Assembly (NCBI GenBank): GCA_007922195.1
Contig: ML681995.1
Span: 13,509,879-13,573,878, forward strand
DNA length: 64,000 bases
Direction of reading: 5' to 3'
Origin: Podocnemis expansa
Lineage: Eukaryota; Chordata; Testudines; Podocnemididae
Part shown: positions 60,296 to 64,000 of the stretch, piece by piece
How the letters are laid out: the number at the start of each line of letters is the position of its first letter
Numbering within the stretch: position 1 is the stretch's first letter
The notes under the pieces: generated by a model
Databases searched by the model: none
What the model was told of the DNA's origin: nothing
The model's input: only the letters and a program-made list of their open reading frames with translations
Program-made: the position numbers and the translations under genes

Positions 60296-62607
60296 GTTAG
60301 TGCTGTGAAAAGTTCTCTAGTTTCTCCAGAATATGCTATGTAATACCATCTAGTATCTCTTTTCTCTGAGCCTTTACCATATATCTTAATTTGTCTTTTT
60401 TGATTAGGTTCACCCTATAGAATCACTGTTTTAGAAAGCAGTGTTTAGTCTTTAGCTTGGGAGATGAGTGCAGTTCTTTTAAGATATTCATACATCAGTA
60501 TCAGTGCTGATTAATCTCAAGCGCCTTTGGATGGTGGGAAGAAGAGAGACTTGAGGTTAGCTGTGTAAGTTATGGGCAACACATTACTCACATTGAAGTC
60601 AATATAAGTATCACCTAAGAATAGGAGCTCAGGTTTGGGTTCCATAAGAGGTTGTATTCTAATTATCTTTTTGTGTCACTAAGGTTCAAATGTTGCTCTT
60701 ATTCACATCAATGAGCTCAATAATGAGCCCTATTTTTGTATGTATTAAGGAATTAACCTTAAGGAGAATTAATTGATGCAATGTTTACATTGAAGAAATT
60801 AAAAGCAAAAAAACCCACCTCTTTCTCACACCTTCCCTTTGAAATAAATCTGACCCTAATGTAAATATAATTAATCTGAAATTCTATAATTTATTGTTGG
60901 TGCTGGTGGGTATTTTTGTTAATATTTATGTTGCAGCAGCTCCCGAATCTAGGCACTCCTTTGTGCTGGGTATTGTACATGTTCAAATAGATAGTGAATA
61001 AAGTTCCTGACCACTGTATGATAAATAGCTTGGTGGATTTAGGAAATTGTATTTATAAATATTGGTAAAATGCCATAATTTTTTGAGCGGGGAGAAAGTG
61101 CACCAATCTGGCAATTAGACATAACACTGGTGGCCTTGCTTCCAACAACATGTTATGATAGGAGGGATGGACTGGCTGAGATGGATAATCCTGCTGTCAC
61201 AAGCAACAAATTAAGAAGCTAACTCGATGTGGGAGTTGTGTTGGTTGAAGAAGCCACTCAGTACATTCTTACCCGTTCATTCAAGAACGCGGTCTTGCAA
61301 CTTGATCCTCATTTTTCCAAACACACGAAGGAGAAGAATGTTTCACTGTCCAGAAAGTGCCTGGGCCTCGAGATAAATTAGAATAGAAACAAACGTTCCC
61401 ATTCATTTTAGGGGCCCCTCCTCACTAGTGTTCTCACTGTTCTGTAAAAACCTTCTTTGTGAGTAGTTTCTAAAGCATAAGCTGTGCTTTTAAACCATCT
61501 GATTAGATAAGTCTGGTGCATGATTTTTTAAAAAAGTTTGCTCCTTAGAATACTTTAAAAAAAAAAAGAAAAAGTTTTGAATTGAAACTTGAAGCCAAAG
61601 GCTGAGGAAAATGTATTTCCTCCCATCCCTGTTTCTCAGAAAACATGAGAGAAATCAAGTCTGAAGGAAGGCTGGCTAGAGAAACAGCTATGAGGTGGGG
61701 TTAAGGAATTTAATTTCAGTAATTGCAGTGAAATTTCTCTCAGTAGAGGGCAAAAGGCAGAAGAGACATTTTCACTTTAAAATGTTCCAGTAGACTACAG
61801 CTGAGTCCCATCTCTTTTTTCATAAACAGGCTTGGCAGATCTGGGCACAGAAATTAAGTTACAAAAGCAAAATGCTGTTCTTCCTTTGAGATCTGTCCTT
61901 TCTCTGCTTCGCCCACCTCACCCAACAAGTCCACTCCAGATATTGAATTAGCTACCCATGGGAACAGCTCCATCTGGATTAAAACACAAGACAAAATCAA
62001 AAGCTATGAAATGCTAAAGGCAGAACAAAAATACAATCTTTTTTACAGGAGAAACTATGATCAGTTTGGCAAAAAGTCATTCACTTCTTGGTAAAGTTGC
62101 AGATTGAGGTTATGTTACAGCTACGGAGAATTTGGAAAGCAGCATGTAGGTTTGAAAAATGAACCATTCCTTCATTGATCGCTTCCTGATTGAAGCGATC
62201 ATTAATTGCATTGTCCTTAAAGATAGTCAGGGACATGACCACTAGTGACACTGTGATGGAAAGAACTAACCAGTGCAGTTCATCATCTTAGCCCTTGAAA
62301 TGGCTGAGATATGCAAAAGTGCCTGTTTTATCCAAGAAATATAACTAGCACAAAGGGAGGGGGAAGGGAGAAAGGAGATTCAGGTGCCTTTGCAGACTGC
62401 TGTGTTTATGGAACAATTTGACAGAGACAGAGCAAGATGATTATAATTTGTCATGATTACCTGTTTTTCCTTCCAAAGTAATAGAGTGTGCAGTTTGCAC
62501 CCATTGCAATTTATACCTGGGTAAAAAGATGGCTTGGGTAAAAGGTAGTTTACTTGGGAACATACTTGGGTAAAAGATAGCTTACCAAAGAAAAGTATAA
62601 TTTTATC
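60296..62607. other. No recognised gene; MIR-type scrap and a small hairpin
   Basis: A scrap at about 60950-61015 (ctaggcactcctttgtgctgggtattgtacatg) resembles the MIR-type SINEs above. A perfect 10-bp hairpin tgatcgcttc/gaagcgatca lies at 62176-62201. Imperfect 'cttgggtaaaagatag' repeats occur at 62516-62582. Confidence 0.4.
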
Positions 62608-62772
62608 TCTTCAGTTAGCAGGCCCTATGCTAAGAATTTGAGCTCTCAAAGAAAGAACAGTGTTTTGCTTCTGTAACTTAATTCTGTGCCCAGGTCTGCT
62701 AAGCCTGCTTCTGAAAAGAGATACGACTCAGCTGCACCTAAAATTCTTAGCACAGGTCCTGCTAACTGAAGA
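62608..62772. mobile_element. Small element or inverted repeat with 32-bp arms
   Basis: Arms 62608-62639 and 62741-62772 are reverse complements with two mismatches (tcttcagttagcagg...ctaagaattt), separated by about 100 bases. This could be a MITE of 165 bp. No target duplication or family is evident. Confidence 0.6.
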
Positions 62773-64000
62773 TACAACCTCATTTAACAAAGCTCTGTAT
62801 AAAATTCCATTTAACCCAGAGTGGATGGGATTCTTTTCTTGGAGGAAATCAGAATCTTTCCTCTGTGATATTTAGGGAGCAGGGTGACTCAGTTAATGGT
62901 GTACTTACTCATCCTTGTACACGTTTCTTTTATGCTTTTGTTAGTCAGCCCCGTCCACCTCTAATTCTTCTATAGACAAAAATCATACATGCTGTTAAGT
63001 AAAGTGAGCAGTTGATAATGCTGCTGTTAGCAATTGACACTTCCATTTTACAGACAAGCACAGCTGAATATAGCAGACCAGGTCAGGATTGTATTCAAAT
63101 ACAAGGATGCAGCTGTGAACGAGTTCAGAAAAAGAACTGGGGACAACTAAACATGGGGTATAAAATATCTTAGGGATCAACTAGATTTTTAAAGATGACC
63201 CACAATGTTGCCAACTCTCATGATTTTGTCATGATTCTCAGGATGATGATTTTCCTTAAAGCCCCAGCTCCTGGAGTTAGTGGATATGTGATGATTCCTT
63301 TCTTCATACTTAAAGGAAAAAAAAAGTTTCTAGCCCCTGAAGCTGTGGAGAAAGCTTCAACATGTGACTCCAGTGTACCCTAATGGCTCAAACAGCAGAA
63401 GGCAAATAAAAAGAATCCAAAAAAAATTTTTTTTAAATATAATCTTATGGTTTTGAAGCCTCTCTCATGAGTTTTGAATATTGGGGATTACCAGTATTGG
63501 GCCCACCATTCTTTATGGAAAAGTCAGGAAAAAGAAGCTGAAAAGCTCTTCAAATAATGGAGGCTTGGGTGATTGAAGCCATCATTTGTTTTCTTTAAAT
63601 GAAACCGTTACCTAAGTGTCAGTGTCACTAGAGATCTTTATTTTGCTGGAACGTTGGAGAAGACAGTTGTTATCCATACCAGTGCAGGGCACAGAAGGCA
63701 ATAGTTCAGGCTTTGTTGGTCATTGATAAAGTTCAGCTGTGCATTTAAATCCCTGATTCCACAAGCACTTAAGCTCATGTGCACCTGTGCTCACCTAGCA
63801 TGTCATGGGCTTTAAAAGTTTTTGCATGTTTAGAGCCTTGCTCAGATTTGCTTGCAAGTTCCACCAGATACATGATTGTACAAATTTCAGTGATGAGGTA
63901 AGAATGCTTTCTTCTTGATGCACAGGTTGTCCACTCTCTTTGTGTACAAAAGTTACTTTCATATTTTTGCATGCAATGCAGAAGCTGGTCTTCAGAAGAG
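62773..64000. other. No recognised gene or repeat family
   Basis: AT-rich, apparently unique sequence. A/T homopolymer stretch at 63418-63440. Confidence 0.4.

Noticed and set aside
60040..60300. GC-rich block considered as a CpG island or exon
   Set aside because: CpG is not enriched in proportion, and its end resembles another GC-rich repeat block at 24190-24560.

Overview
This is vertebrate, non-coding, repeat-laden DNA: a stretch of intron or intergenic sequence with no host exon, tRNA, rRNA or CRISPR that I can support. The repeat mix points to a non-avian sauropsid, most likely a turtle or a crocodilian. It contains CR1 LINE fragments ending in the typical CR1 3' tail, amniote MIR-type SINEs, Harbinger-like and hAT-like MITEs, a Penelope-like element, a Gmr1-type Ty3/gypsy element and DIRS-like elements. 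I cannot separate turtle from crocodilian by eye.

Layout. 1-9.5 kb is a transposon cluster: the 5' part of one DIRS-like element (A), a Harbinger-like MITE, and a second DIRS-like element (B, 2486-7463) that keeps both inverted terminal repeats and the internal complementary region, followed by more MITE sequence, a CR1 reverse-transcriptase remnant and a Penelope-like terminus. 11.8-13.5 kb holds two MITEs, a Penelope-like 3' end and a purine-rich minisatellite. 19.9-24.8 kb holds a Penelope-like copy with a GIY-YIG remnant, then a 3'-truncated Gmr1-like retrotransposon on the minus strand (5' LTR, tRNA-Leu-type primer site, SCAN-like gag, zinc knuckle, protease remnant, integrase). 34-39 kb has hAT MITEs, a LINE with an RT domain, and a MIR split by a Harbinger MITE. 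45-56.9 kb has several more hAT MITEs, a 1.08-kb hAT element, a Harbinger-like MITE, a long GT microsatellite containing a 10-N gap, and a CR1 copy split by about 800 bp. The rest (most of 13.5-19.8, 25-34, 39-48 and 57-64 kb) is AT-rich, apparently unique sequence with scattered microsatellites and old SINE scraps.

All element-encoded genes seen here carry stops and frameshifts, so none is likely to be active. The most informative content is structural: a complete DIRS-type terminal architecture, an integrase-directly-after-protease order in the Gmr1-like element, and several nested insertions whose target-site duplications can be read directly and give a relative chronology.
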